Assembly: GCF_046630445.1 (NCBI RefSeq)
Contig: NC_092338.1
Span: 204,769,501-204,833,500 of the forward strand
Length of the DNA: 64,000 nt
Source of the DNA: Rutidosis leptorrhynchoides
Lineage: Eukaryota > Streptophyta > Magnoliopsida > Asterales > Asteraceae
Direction: 5' to 3'
This document shows positions 45,448 to 57,379 of the stretch, piece by piece (position 1 is the stretch's first letter; each line of letters opens with the position of its first letter). The notes below the pieces were generated by a model, which had not been told where the DNA came from, made no database searches, and was given only the letters and a program-made list of their open reading frames with translations. Made by a program: the position numbers and the translations under genes.

Positions 45448-45716
45448 TGTTAGTCCCTAAAGAAGCCTAGATCGACGGTTTGTGAGATGATTAGTGGGTT
45501 AGAAGTATTAGTTATCAAGAACATATGAGAGGAAAGGATAAGATAAATGAGTGTAAAATGGATAACTGGTTCAATTAGGAGTGAGGAGATTGTTTATATA
45601 TGGCAACCTCCTAAGTTACAAAATATACAAAGTTACCATGGTAAACACAGTAAATACATTACATGATAAGAATAAAACCGTGTGCCACTAATCTATTACA
45701 TAAACATATGTCAACA
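45448..45716 (-). repeat. SIRE-like copia 3' LTR, 269 bp
   Basis: It runs from TGTTAGTCCCTAAAGAAG to ACATATGTCAACA on the plus strand and matches 63020-63287. It is much shorter than the LTRs usual in this lineage. Confidence 0.93.
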
Positions 45717-45727
45717 ATCTCCCCCTT
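45717..45727 (-). other. SIRE-like copia polypurine tract
   Basis: AAGGGGGAGAT on the minus strand lies immediately before the 3' LTR. Confidence 0.88.
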
Positions 45728-45759
45728 GGCGTGCGGTTTTCAAAAAATATCATCACCTA

Positions 45760-48700
45760 ATCATCAGCTTTGGCTGGCACTTTCTGAGGCCTTTTTCTTT
45801 GCTTCTTCCTCAGCTTTCATCGCCTTGATCATGTCACTTCCTGGTGTGTAATTCCTTTCATAGTGTTTGGGAATGATGAACTGTTTGAGGCTGGTGATTT
45901 TGTATTCGAACCTTGGAACATATTGTAAGCCTGTGAAGTAGTTTTTCTTTCTATTGATTCCCAGTGAAGTGTCAAACTGCCTCATGTACAACCTGAATTC
46001 AATAAGTTCAATGATGTGATTTTCCATCTCGTTTGTCATTAGCTTTTGGTAGTTCCCAATGTTTTCTGTTCGCTTGCATATGTCAAAGAACTTTAGTTCA
46101 CGCTTGAGAGTCCCGTCAGAGTATTTTGGCAGCTCGGATTTGCGGATGAAAATTGGCTTTTTGATCTTGTTGCGAAATATGAAACCTTCTTCAGTGGCGT
46201 CTAATCAATAGCAAATCCTAAATGAAGACAAATCCAGATCGCCGATGGTTTGATTTGGTGCGGAGAGCAGAATCTTCTTACGAATGGATTCGAAACCTAG
46301 CTGCAGATTATATTGAGAAGCCAGTTTAATTCTGTCTTTCATGAACCTTCTCACCCTTTCGATTGCCGTTTCGATAACCCAAGTCTTTCTTATTTTGTTT
46401 CTCAACCAATTGTATAGAAACAATACGTCAACCAGATTGAGTTCAATCAGATCATACTCCGAGAACGTGTATTCATGGTCGTTTGAACGAATTACTCTAA
46501 AAAATAGAGTATACACTCTTTTAGATAATGATCTGTATAACACACTGTTTATGACGATAATAGGATTCTCTTTCTGGTCTTCCATTTCAAACTCATCCCA
46601 GTTCTTATAAACCCTCCTTTGGTAACGGTACATTATCAACTTTTCTTTGTCATTGAGAAAATCATAACACCCGATTGGTTTGAACCTTTCAGCTGCTGGC
46701 ACGTTTTTGAGTTTATCTTCACTTACGAAGATCCTATAAGCTTGTTCCTCCAGCCTACAGCCCTGTAATACTTCTTCAGATTGAGGTTCACCAAGTTTGA
46801 TCGGAAGTGATCTGTGTTTGTTGAATTCTCCATGTTGAGGATCGGATGACGTGGATTGATTAGGAGGTGGTGGAGCGGTTGTTTTGGGAAACCTTGGTGC
46901 AGGTTCACCGGTGTATTCCTGAGTGACAAATCAGTCAAATTCATTCAACTCTTCCTCGTATGGAGCTTCTAAGTTTATGTAATTTTCTTTAGTGAATGCT
47001 CCTTCAATGACCGTAGTAGGTTGGGGTTTCAAGTTTGTGACGAATTCTTCCTCTTCTTCTTCTTCTTCTTCAGATTTTGGGATGATAAGCTGTGGTGCGG
47101 ATGATATGATTGTTTCAGACTGAGAGGTGATGTGTTCAACGTCAGGATATGTGTATTCCACTATAGCAAGGGTGGTTTTGGTTGAGGTACATTTCGTACA
47201 TTTCAATTTCGGTTTCAACTTCTTCTTTGACATCAACAAACATAACTTCATCGAGATCATCTTCATCATCAGAGTTGATTGTGATCATGTCATGTCCTTC
47301 GGGGGCAACATCATCTTCTTCTACTGTGTAGTCAACCCCTTTGACCATTCCTTCAGGCATGTCAGAGTCATCAACAATTTCTTTCCCTTTCCTGGAAGAG
47401 CTAGGTGGAGTTTGTGTTTGACTAATAGATTGAGTGATATGCACAGTGGATCTTCCTCCGATATTCTCCCCCTCATGTTGGCCGCCGGAATCGGGGTCAT
47501 CATGTCGCCTGGAGGAAGATGGTTGATCAGCATGACACGGGATTGGTTCAAGTACTGGTGGATAATTCGGGATGAGCTGAAGAGAGTTGAGAAGACCAAG
47601 GATAGCTTTTCTGATGTAGTCACCCTCAGAAAGATTAACTGAGAGAAGATAAGCGTGGAATTCATTTTCTTGTTGAATGTACTTGAGATTTGGTTGATGA
47701 GTGACAGTCTGGGTGATAGGAGATGATGTCATGATTGGAGCGATGACGGTGGTGGGGAAGCATTGAGATCAGGTGGTGGTGATGTTAATCGTGGTGGTGA
47801 AAGAGCCATGGAGATAATTGGTGAGGATGTGATGGAGCCCTGCAAAGAAATGTTAGTGAAAACATCCTGAGATTCTTGAAGAAACTCAGTTGTCACCACT
47901 GTTGAGCTAGAGAGCTGAGCAGTGAGGCCTGCTGAAACAAGACTTCCAAGCGATCTTATAGAAGCAATTTCCGGAGATTTTCTAAGCTCTACGCTTGTTG
48001 TTGCAATCTGAGCTATAGACACTAAACGTTCGGTATAGGACTGCACCAAATCTTTGTGAGCACTAGACACATTTTCAAATTGTTTTTGGCGAATCTTATC
48101 TAGAGATGCCAATTCTAACTCATATGAAACAGATGTTTGTGCATCTGAGTGGCTTCCTAATGTTTGGGGGGCTAACGTTTTCTTTTTGCCCCATCTCACT
48201 CCCGGTCGGCACATCCTCTCTTGATTTTTCAATCCCACCCTCATTTCCATCCTTATCACTCCGATCAATGTTGTGAAAAACCTTCTGGAATTGTTCAGAG
48301 GTTACCTGCTTTGGTTTTGATTTTCTTTTAGGCCTATTTTCACCCTCAATTCTTTTCCCCTCAAGTTTTCTTTTCTTTGACCCTCGCTTACAAGATCCCT
48401 CACCAAGTGTCCTATCAGCTCCTTGGGCAGGTTCCCCGGGTGGTAGGGGATCCATAGGAGCTCCTATCTCTCTTAAATAGCTCATTATTCTTGGATCGTC
48501 TCGTGGTCCGAGATTTAGTAAATGAGCAGGTATGAGTTGAGCTTGAACATTCTTGGACCCTATTCTCTTTTGAATATATTTGATATATTCCTACTCCACA
48601 AATGGTTCAACTTGATCTATAGGGATAGGTTCTGGAGTTATGGCACTGTCATCAATGATGCCTGAGAGAATGTTTGCGTAGAATCTCTGAAATTGAATGT

Positions 48701-49330
48701 ATGATGGGAGAGGTGCTGAGTGTATTTCTATTATACGATCCCAGATAACTCGGCCAAAATCAGCAGTAGGCAGGAACATGATTCTTTAACAAGAAAATGG
48801 TGATGTGGTCGGATCCAGTCTGCATCGGGTTGAAACATCAGTTAACAAATGTATACAGTACTGCCCATCGTTGTGCCATACGTTGTTTTTTGAACACTCT
48901 TATCTTTGTGACCTCTCCATCATATCCAAGTTGTTGTACGGCTGCTAACATCTCATTCTCGGAAGGGAATGCATCATATTCAGCTCTAGCAGGGATGCCT
49001 AAGAATCTTCTCATGTCAGTTAGAGTGAATGAGACTCTCCGATCAGGGTTTTGAGTGACTAGGAAAGAAAAGGAGTCAGGGGTGTCATCAACAGATGGAT
49101 GGTAAGTCATGGTGTCTCGCATCAAGAGAAGCTGTCACTCAGTAGCATGCTCATACTCAGTGAATACATTGTGCATTGGGTAGTTTAGTAATATGGGGAT
49201 CCAGTAGTCACATGGGGTGGGGACATCTTCATCGAAAAAGGCATTGTTCGACATTGCTGTTGTATCATGAGCATGGTTAGTTAAAACACAGTTCATATGG
49301 TGTGATTGAAAAGGTTGTGTCAAAAACATT
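45760..49330 (-). pseudogene. Post-pol coding region of the SIRE-like copia
   Basis: About 3.5 kb of minus-strand sequence has coding character in the env-like position. From its start it holds an N-terminal part with PCDYWIPILLNYPMHNVF and VSFTLTDMRRFLGIPARAEY, which I recall from plant proteins labelled putative transposon protein or env-like; then WDRIIEIHSAPLPSYIQFQR, a basic block with KKRKLEGKR and RPKRKSKPK (NLS-like), a Ser/Pro-rich and acidic middle (NSDDEDDLDEVMFVDV), and a C-terminal part with YRYQRRVYKNWDEFEMED and RKKNYFTGLQYVPRFEYKIT. No signal peptide or membrane segment is seen, so an envelope role is not supported. It is broken with several interruptions. Confidence 0.6.
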
Positions 49331-49379
49331 TAATTATTTCAATTAAAATTTGTCAAAGACAGTTTTAAAACATTTCCAA

Positions 49380-49680
49380 CTCTTAGAAAATTTTGGGCAG
49401 AGACACTTTTCGAGCAAGGGAAGGTTTTCAGGCAACAAGGGGTTTTCGTGCAGCTAATTTTCAGTCATGACACATTTTTCAGACAACAATGGTTTTCAGG
49501 CACAAGAGGAGTTTTCATACTGTTATTTTTCGAGCACATAAGGTTTTCAGACTCAGGCACACTTTTCAGACAAAGACTTAAAGGTTTTCAGTCAGTCACT
49601 ATTACGAGCACTGTTTTCGAGCGCTCGAAAACATGAGATTTTCGAGCACTCTGTCTTTTTGAGTACATATTCAATACTAA
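49380..49680. repeat. Cluster of TTTTCGAGCA-type words after pol in the SIRE-like copia
   Basis: TTTTCGAGCA and variants (TTTTCAGGCA, TTTTCAGACA) occur more than a dozen times in 300 bases upstream of the post-pol coding region. A perfect 20-base palindrome made of two opposed copies lies at 49613-49632. The same word recurs in the leader at 61620-62440. Confidence 0.85.
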
Positions 49681-50544
49681 GCAGAAAAATCAACAAAGTA
49701 TGTCAAATTGAGTTTTAATGAGTGAAATCTATGATAAACCTAACTTGATCAAAAGCATGAATTAAGGCCAAACCTTTAATATGATCAAAGTTAGTCACGA
49801 ACCCTAAAATTGGCCCCTTTTCGAATTTGAAGTGACACAAGTATCTAACAATGAATTAAGGGAAGTAATCATGTTCTATTCATCACATACATGAACCCTA
49901 AGTCAATTTATCCTATCAGATTGTAATTATAGGTGTAATTGAACAGAGCAAGATCTTAGGGTTCGAAACCCCATTGCACACAAAATAGAGATTAAGAATG
50001 TAATCATACAAATCATGGCATGTTTCAAGTATTTAGGTGATTACAGTGACTTTAAAGCTTCTATGAAACAACAAATTTAATCACACACACATGAAAATAG
50101 AGAAAAATACCGATTTGGTTGAATGATGATGAAGGTGAACAGTGATGATGACGATTGTGTTCTTAGAGTGCAAGTGGGTCTTGGAAATAATAATTTTAAA
50201 GTGAGATTTGAAAGTGATGGTTTAGAAAGTGAACTTTTCATCCTAATATAGACACGTGATGACTGAAAAATTCAATTTTCAGTCAATGTTGCTCAAGAAA
50301 CAATAAGACCAGATGCATTGTTCAAAAATTTACACTTTAGGTATAATTGCTCGAAAACCTTCATCATATGGACTTGCTCAAAAACTTTAAGCAGATTTGG
50401 ATTTTAATGGGATTTTGGAACATCAAGATAACCTTTAAGAATTTTAAGAAATTCTGTGAAATAATCAAGTTAAAGTTTAAGCTTTAATTATTTTTCAAAA
50501 TTTAATTTTCTTAGGTTTTAGCAGTTATTGAGACCTGGAACCAT
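49681..50544 (-). other. Untranslated spacer between pol and post-pol region
   Basis: No coding sequence is supported. TTGCTCGAAAACC at about 50349 is the TTTTCGAGCA word in the opposite orientation. Confidence 0.6.
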
Positions 50545-50768
50545 GAGGCAGTCATATAGACACATCCTCTTGAGGCAGTCACAAGGACACATCCTCCGTC
50601 ATTTGTTGACTGTGAATTTGAGGCAGTCATTTAGACACATCCTCCTGAGGTAGTCACCAGGACACATCCTCCGTCATTGCTGACTGAATTGTTTGAGGCA
50701 GTCATCTAGACACATCCTCCTGAGGCAGTCACCAGGACACATCCTCCGTCATTGCTGACTGAATGATA
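50545..50768. repeat. 75 bp tandem repeat, three copies
   Basis: Units start at 50545, 50620 and 50695 with an exact 75-base period. Each has two related halves beginning GAGGCAGTCA and carrying ACACATCCTCC, so the short word occurs six times. It lies just downstream of pol in the SIRE-like copia. The last unit ends at TGACTGAATGA. Confidence 0.92.
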
Positions 50769-50772
50769 TTAA

Positions 50773-50995
50773 CTCCCCCTAGACAGTTGCCAGTTTCAGG
50801 AGAGCTAGATTTGAAAGAGCGAGTTTTACATTGTTATTTGTGTAAAAATCAGTTTAGCTTTTAAAAATCACATTCACACCGGGTCTCACAATGTAATTTA
50901 TGCGAGAGCCATTGTTCTTATCTCCCCCTCAAAATGTGATGCATCAGATTTTGAAAAACTCAATACTCCCCCTAGGAAAGTGCATCACTCCCCCT
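50773..50995 (-). other. Four polypurine-tract-like motifs downstream of pol
   Basis: AGGGGGAG on the minus strand occurs at about 50773, 50922, 50966 and 50988, matching the core of the true tract at 45717-45727. They lie between RNase H and the post-pol region of the SIRE-like copia. Confidence 0.75.
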
Positions 50996-51012
50996 AGGCA
51001 CTTGTCAGGTTC

Positions 51013-51510
51013 CTAAATGGAAAAGAAATCAACCATGCCAATTTTACAAACCAGTTTTTTAAATGTGGGTTCATCTAGTGCCTTGGTCAGTAAGTCAGCA
51101 AGTTGACTTTTGGTGGATACAAAATACAATTCAACATTCCCTTTCTCAACATGATCTTTAATAAAGTGATAGCGAATGTCAATGTGTTTGGTTCGAGAGT
51201 GGTGAACATGATTGCTAGAGATAGCAATGGCACTCTGAGAGTCGCAGTAGATCGGGATTTTGTGGAATCTGAATCCATAGTCAAGTAGTTGGGACTGCAT
51301 CCACAGTACTTGGGAGCAACAGCTTGCAGCTGCAATGTACTCAAATTCAGCAGTGGAAAGAGAGATACAGTTTTGCTTGCGAGAGGACCAGCTGACTAAC
51401 TTGTGACCTAGGAATTGGAGACCACCAGAGGTGCTTTTCCGGTTTACTTGGTCACCACCATGATCAGCATCTGTGAATGCTGTAAGGTTGAAGCCAGTCC
51501 CGAAGGGATA
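51013..51510 (-). pseudogene. SIRE-like copia RNase H
   Basis: The minus strand shows LTAFTDADHGGDQVNRKSTS (first Asp), LVSWSSRKQNCISLSTAEFE (Glu), IPIYCDSQSAIAISSN (Asp) and HSRTKHIDIRYHFIKDHVEK. The end, LADLLTKALDEPTFKKLV, is the usual copia terminus. Confidence 0.93.
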
Positions 51511-51514
51511 CCAG

Positions 51515-52278
51515 AGTCCGAGATTGGGCGTGCCTTTGAGATAGCTAAAGATTCTCATTACAGCCTTGTAGTGAGAATACCTAGAGTTGGCCTGAAAACG
51601 GGCACACAAACATACATCAAACATGATGTCAGGTCTACTAGCAGTGAGATACATCAATGAGCCAATGAGGCTCCTATAGAGAATTTGATCGAAAGATTGA
51701 CCATCCAGATCAGCATGTAATGATATGTTGATTGACATTGGAGTGGGACTGATTTTCATCTCAGGAAAGTTAAACTTTTTGAACATATCAGAAATGTATT
51801 TTGATTGACCGATGAAAATTCCCTTTGGAAGTTGTTTAACTTCTAATCCTAGAAAGAAATGGAGTTCTTCGAGCATGCTCATTTCAAACTTGTTCTTCAT
51901 GAGTTCAGAAAACTCATAGCAGAGAGCGGGGGAAGTGGAACCAAAGATGATGTCATCAACATACACTTGAATTAACAAGATGTGTTCTTTCTGTTTTCTG
52001 ATGAACAGTGCCGTGTCAATGGTTCCACGTGAGAAGCCGTTCTAGAGAAGAAATGCGGTCAGGGTTTCATACCACGCCCTGGGTGCCTGTTTTAGACCAT
52101 AAACAGCCTTGGAAAGGAGATACACGTGGTTGGGGCGTTTGGAGTCTACGAAACCTTCAGGTTGACTGACATAGACCTCTTCATGAAGAATGCCGTTCAG
52201 AAAGGTAGTTTTTACGTCCATTTGATAAACGGTGAACCACTTGTGAGCAGCATATGAAAGAAATAGACGAATGGCTTC
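51515..52278 (-). pseudogene. SIRE-like copia reverse transcriptase, C-terminal part
   Basis: QVYVDDIIFGSTSPALCYEF holds the catalytic Asp pair (about 51937-51965). Also visible are MSMLEELHFFLGLEVKQLPK, YISDMFKKFNFPEMK and SLIGSLMYLTASRPDIM. The domain is interrupted by the solo LTR at 52279-55605, and its N-terminal part lies at 55611 and beyond. Confidence 0.93.
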
Positions 52279-54622
52279 TGAAATGTCCCGTTCATATTGA
52301 TTATAAACGTTCCATATTAATTGATTTCGTCAAGAGGTTTTGACCTCTATAAGAGACGTTTTTCAAAGACTGCATTCATTTTTAAAACAACCATAACCTT
52401 TATTTTATCGATAAAGGTTTAAAAAGCATTACGTAGATTATCAAATAATGATAATATAAAATATACCGTTTACACACGACCATTACATAATGGTTTACAA
52501 TAAGAATATATTACATCAAAAATAAGTTTCTTGAATGCAGTTTTTACATAATATCATACAAGCATGGACTCCAAATCTTGTCCTTATTTTAGTATGCAAC
52601 AGCGGAAGCTCTTAATAATCACCTGAGAATAAACATGCTTAAAACGTCAACAAAAATGTTGGTGAGTTATAGGTTTAACCTATATATTATCAAATCATAA
52701 TAATAGACCACAAGATTTCATATTTCAATACATCCCATACATAGAGATAAAAATCATTCATACGGTGAACACCTGGTAACCGACATTAACAAGATACATA
52801 TAGAATATCCCCATCATTCCGGGACACCCATCGGACATGATAAAATCGAAGTACTAAAGAATTCCAAATTCCAGAATGGGGCTTGTTGGGCCCGATAGAT
52901 CTATATTTAGGATTCGCGTCAATTTGGGGGTCTGTTCCCAAATTCTTAGGCTACCAAGCTAAAAAGGGGCATATTCGGCTTCGATCATTCACCCATATAA
53001 AGTAGTTTCATCTACTTGTATCTATTTCGTAAAATATTTATAAAATTGCATGTATTCTCATCCCAAAATATTATATTTTAAAAGTGGGACTATAACTCAC
53101 TTTCACAGATTTTTACTTTGTCGGGAAGTAAGACTTGGCCACTGGTCGATTCACGAACCTATAACAAATATGTACATATATATCAAAGTATGTTCAAAAT
53201 ATATTTACAACATTTTTAATACGTTTTACTATTTTAAGTTTATTAAGTCAGCTGTCCTCGTTAGTAACCTACATCTAGTTGTCCATAGTTAGATGTACAG
53301 AAATAAATCGATATATATTATCTTGAATCAATCTACGACCCAGTGTATACACGTCTCAGGCTAGATCACAACTCAAAGTATATATATTTTTGGAATCAAC
53401 CTCAACCCTATATAGCTAACTCCAACATTACTGCATATAGAGTGTCTATGGTTGTTCCAAATAACATAATTCTTGGGTCGATATGATATGTCAAAACATT
53501 TGCATACGTGTCTATGGTATCCCAAGATTACATAATATATTAGAATACATGTATAATAGAATATGAGTTAGCTAGGATATGATTAATATAGATTTGTTAC
53601 CAATTTTCACGTAGCTACAACAAGCAAAAATATCCAATCTTGTTTTACCCATAACTTCTTCGTTTTAAATCCATTTTGAGTGAATCCAATTGCTATGGTT
53701 TCATATTTAACTTAAGTTTATGAATCTATACAGAAAAATTATAAGTTTATAGTCGGAAATACAGGTTACAAGTCATTTTTGTAAAGGTAGTCATTTCAGT
53801 CGAAAGAACGACGTCTAGATGACCATTTTGGAAAACATACTTCCACTTTGAGTTTAACCATGATTTTTGGATATAGTTTCATGTTCATAAGAAAAATCAT
53901 TTTTCCAGGAGAACAACTTTTAAATCAAAGTTTAACATAGTTTTTAATTAACTAACCCAAAACAGCCCGCAGTGTTACTACGACGGCGTATATCCAGTTT
54001 TACGGTGTTTTTCGTGTTTTCAGGTTTTAAATCATTAAGTTAGCATATCATATAGATATAGAACATGTGTTTAGTTGATTTTAAAAGTCAAGTTAGAAGG
54101 ATTAACTTTTGTTTGTGAACAAGTTTAGAGTTAACTAAACTATGTTCTAGTGATTACGAGTTTAAACCTTCGAATAAGATAGTTTTATATATATGAATCG
54201 AATGATGTTATGAACATCATTACTACCTCAAGTTTAGTAGGTAAACCTACTGGAAGTGACAAGAAATGATCTAGCTTCAAAGGATCTTGGATGGCTTGAA
54301 AGTTCTTGAAGTAGGATCATGATACAAAACAAGTTCAAGTAAGATTTTTACTCGAATTATGATAGTTTATAGTTATAGAAATTGAATCAAAGTTTGAATA
54401 TGAATATTACCTTGAATAAGAAAGATAACCTACTATAAATAACAAAGGTTTCTTGATCTTAGATGATTACTTGGAATGGATTAGAAAGCTTGGAAGTAAA
54501 CTAGTAAACTCGAAAGGATTTTTGAAGTGTTCTTGAAGTGTTCTTCCTAAGATGATTATAGCTTGATTCTTGAAGTAATTTTTGATGAAGATGATGATTA
54601 GCTACTGGAAAAATTCATTCAT

Positions 54623-54663
<41 letters not shown>

Positions 54664-55347
54664 GAGAGAGAATTAGAAAGAGAATTGGAAGTGAAATGGA
54701 GTGAATGATGAGTGGTAAGTGGTGAGTGGTGAGTGGAGTTAAAAGGAGTTCTAGTTAGTTGACTAGTTCATGGTAGAAGTTAAAATTGATTAGTCATGCA
54801 TGGCATAATCAAGAGTGGAATCCCATGCTAGTTCCTATTGGTATATACCCATAGTAAGTACGTCTAGAAGCTGTGTATAATACGGGTATGAATACGACTA
54901 GAATTCTTGATGAAAAAAGAATGGGAATGTAACTGTAACCATTTTCGTTAAATATGAGTGTTTTGATATATGTCTTGAAGTCTTCCAAAATTATATTAAT
55001 ACATCTAAATACACTACATGTATATACATTTTAACTGAGTCGTTAAGTCATCGTTAGTTGTTACATGTAAGTGTTGTTTTGAAATCTTTAAGTTAACGAT
55101 CTCATTTAATGTTGTTAACCCATTGTTTATTATATCTAATAAGATGTTAAATTATTATATTATCATGATATTATGATACATTAATATATCTAAATATGAT
55201 ATATATATATACATTTAAATGTCGTTACAACGATAATCGTTACATATATGCCTCGTCTCAAAATCCTTAAGTTAGTAGTCTTGTTTTTACATATGTAGTT
55301 CATTGTTAATATACTTAATGATATGTTTACTTATCATAATACCATGT

Positions 55348-55412
<65 letters not shown>

Positions 55413-55605
55413 CATCATATAGTTTTTACAAGTTTTAACGTTCGTGAATCACCGGTCAACTTGGGTGGTCAATTGTCTATATAAAACCTATTTCAATTAA
55501 TCAAGTCTTAACAAGTTTGATTGCTTAACATGTTGGAAACACTTAATTATATAAATATCAATTTCATTTAATATATATAAACATGGAAAAGTTCGGGTCG
55601 CTACA
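52279..55605 (-). repeat. Solo LTR of the Tekay-A family, 3327 bp
   Basis: On the minus strand it starts TGTAGCGACCCGAACTTTTC and ends GGGACATTTCA, like the Tekay-A LTRs, and is flanked by GCTTC on both sides (52274-52278 and 55606-55610). There is no internal region, so it is a solo LTR left by LTR-LTR recombination. It is more diverged from the Tekay-A LTRs than those are from each other. It carries a 19-copy GT run (54625-54662) and a TA run (55352-55410). Confidence 0.95.
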
Positions 55606-55610
55606 GCTTC

Positions 55611-56580
55611 TAATCGAGCCACAGGAGCAAATGTTTCATCGTAGTCAATTCCTTCTTGTTATCTGTATCCTTTTGCTACAAGATGTGATTTGTTACGAAT
55701 GATGATGTCGTGAGGATCCTTCTTATTTTTGAAGATCCACTTGGTATCAATGATGGTTTTTCCAGATGGACGAGGAACAAGTTCCCATACTTCAAGCCGA
55801 TCAAATTGATGAATTTCTTCTTGCATGGCTATAGACCAGTCGGGATCTTGGAGGGCCTCAAAAGCAGTTTTAGGTTCGATCGTGCTCAGAAAGGCAGCGA
55901 AGAGGCATTCATTATTGGAAGCCTTGCGAGTGCGGACAGGAGCTTCTGGATCACCAATGATTTGATGAATTGGATGATCCGCAGTCCATTTCATGGAATG
56001 TGGAAGAGGTGGAGTAGATCCATCATTAAGAGAGGTGACAGTATGCGAAGAAGATGAGGATCCAGAAAGTTCAGTGTTGTCAGTAGGGTAGGTGGCATTT
56101 TCTTCCCACAGAGGAACAAGGGTATCTGCATTTTGTTCGGTGGAAAGTATGGGAGGAGTTGCAGCGTCTAGAGACCTAGTATCTGTTTCATTTGAAGGAG
56201 TATCTTCACTGGATTCAAGAGGAGATGATTCAACAGCTGGAGGATGAGAGTTGAAAATGGGAGCGTTGTTTGAGAAAGACACTCCAGTGTCAAGGTCATC
56301 TAGAAGAAGAAATTCAGAGGAATTACTTTCGTTGGATGGTGATTCGCCCACGACCGCTGGAGTAGAGGAACCGATTGTGATTGATTCGGGGAGAGCCAGT
56401 TCAGAGGGTACCGTGGGGTTTGACGACATTGGAGGGATGATGGGTTCAAACAACACATCCAGATCATCAGATGTGGCCAGTGGAACATGTCGGAAGTGAG
56501 GATCAGAATTGAGTCCAGGGAGAGAGCCGTTATGACCAAGCACCATTCCAGACATCTCATCAAACTTGACATTGGTGCTT
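55611..56580 (-). pseudogene. SIRE-like copia integrase-RT linker and RT N-terminus
   Basis: The minus strand has a long low-complexity linker rich in Ser, Pro, Asp and Thr. It ends with AFEALQDPDWSIAMQEEIHQ, FDRLEVWELVPRPSGKTIID and TKWIFKNKKD, the start of the copia reverse transcriptase. This reads up to the solo LTR, beyond which the RT resumes at 52278. Confidence 0.9.
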
Positions 56581-56589
56581 TCTTTAATG

Positions 56590-57300
56590 ATTCAAGTTCG
56601 ACGATTGTAAACATGATATGCCACACGATCTTGAGAGTAGCCAATAAATATTGCTTCATCACCGCGAACATCAAACTTTCTAAGGTTGTCCTCATCGTTT
56701 AGTACATAGCACACACATCCAAATATGCGAAAGTACTTCACGTTGGGTCGACGTTTGAAAAGAAGTTCATATGGAGTTTTGTCGAACCGACGATTAAGAA
56801 TGGACCGATTTTGGGTGAAGCACGCAGTGTTAACAGCTTCAGCCCATAGGGACGGGGGTAGCTTGGAATAAACAAGCATTGTTCTTGCTGCTTCAACAAG
56901 GGTACGATTACGTCTTTCAACAACTCCATTTTGTTGTGGAGTACGAGCGGTAGAGGTTTGATGGGTGATACCGGCATGATCTAGATAGGGGTTAAGAACA
57001 GAGTTTTGAAATTCTGTGCCGTTATCAGTTCTGAGGATAGGTACAAGCTTATTGGTGGATAATTGGATTCTTTTCAGAAAATCAATGATTATTTTTGGAG
57101 TTTCAGACTTACTTTTCATAAATCTGACCCATGTGTATCGTGAATAGTCATCAACTATCACCAGGATGTACTTTCTTCCACCAAGACTGGAAACACGCAT
57201 TGGTCCACAAAGGTCCATGTGAAGCATATGAAGTGGACTGGAGGTTTTGAATTTGGTTTTTGATTTGTGGGAGGATTTATGAATCTTTCCCATAGCACAT
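56590..57300 (-). pseudogene. SIRE-like copia integrase core
   Basis: LHMLHMDLCGPMRVSSLGGR (first Asp), YILVIVDDYSRYTWV, ILRTDNGTEFQNSV (second Asp) and TARTPQQNGVVERRNRTLVE (Glu) form the DDE core. FGCVCYVLNDEDNLRKFDV and FIGYSQDRVAYHVYNRRT follow, as in other copia integrases. Confidence 0.94.
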
Positions 57301-57379
57301 GAAGGGCAAATGTGTGAAGTATCGAATGAGATGAGTGGAACACCGTCAACAAGGTTGTTGGAGACAAGTTTGTTGAGGT

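Noticed and set aside
45760-49330. Envelope protein gene in the SIRE-like copia
   Set aside because: No signal peptide, fusion peptide or membrane segment is visible; only the position is env-like.
50545-50768. Possible CRISPR-like repeat array
   Set aside because: The units are contiguous 75 bp tandem copies without spacers, inside a plant retrotransposon.
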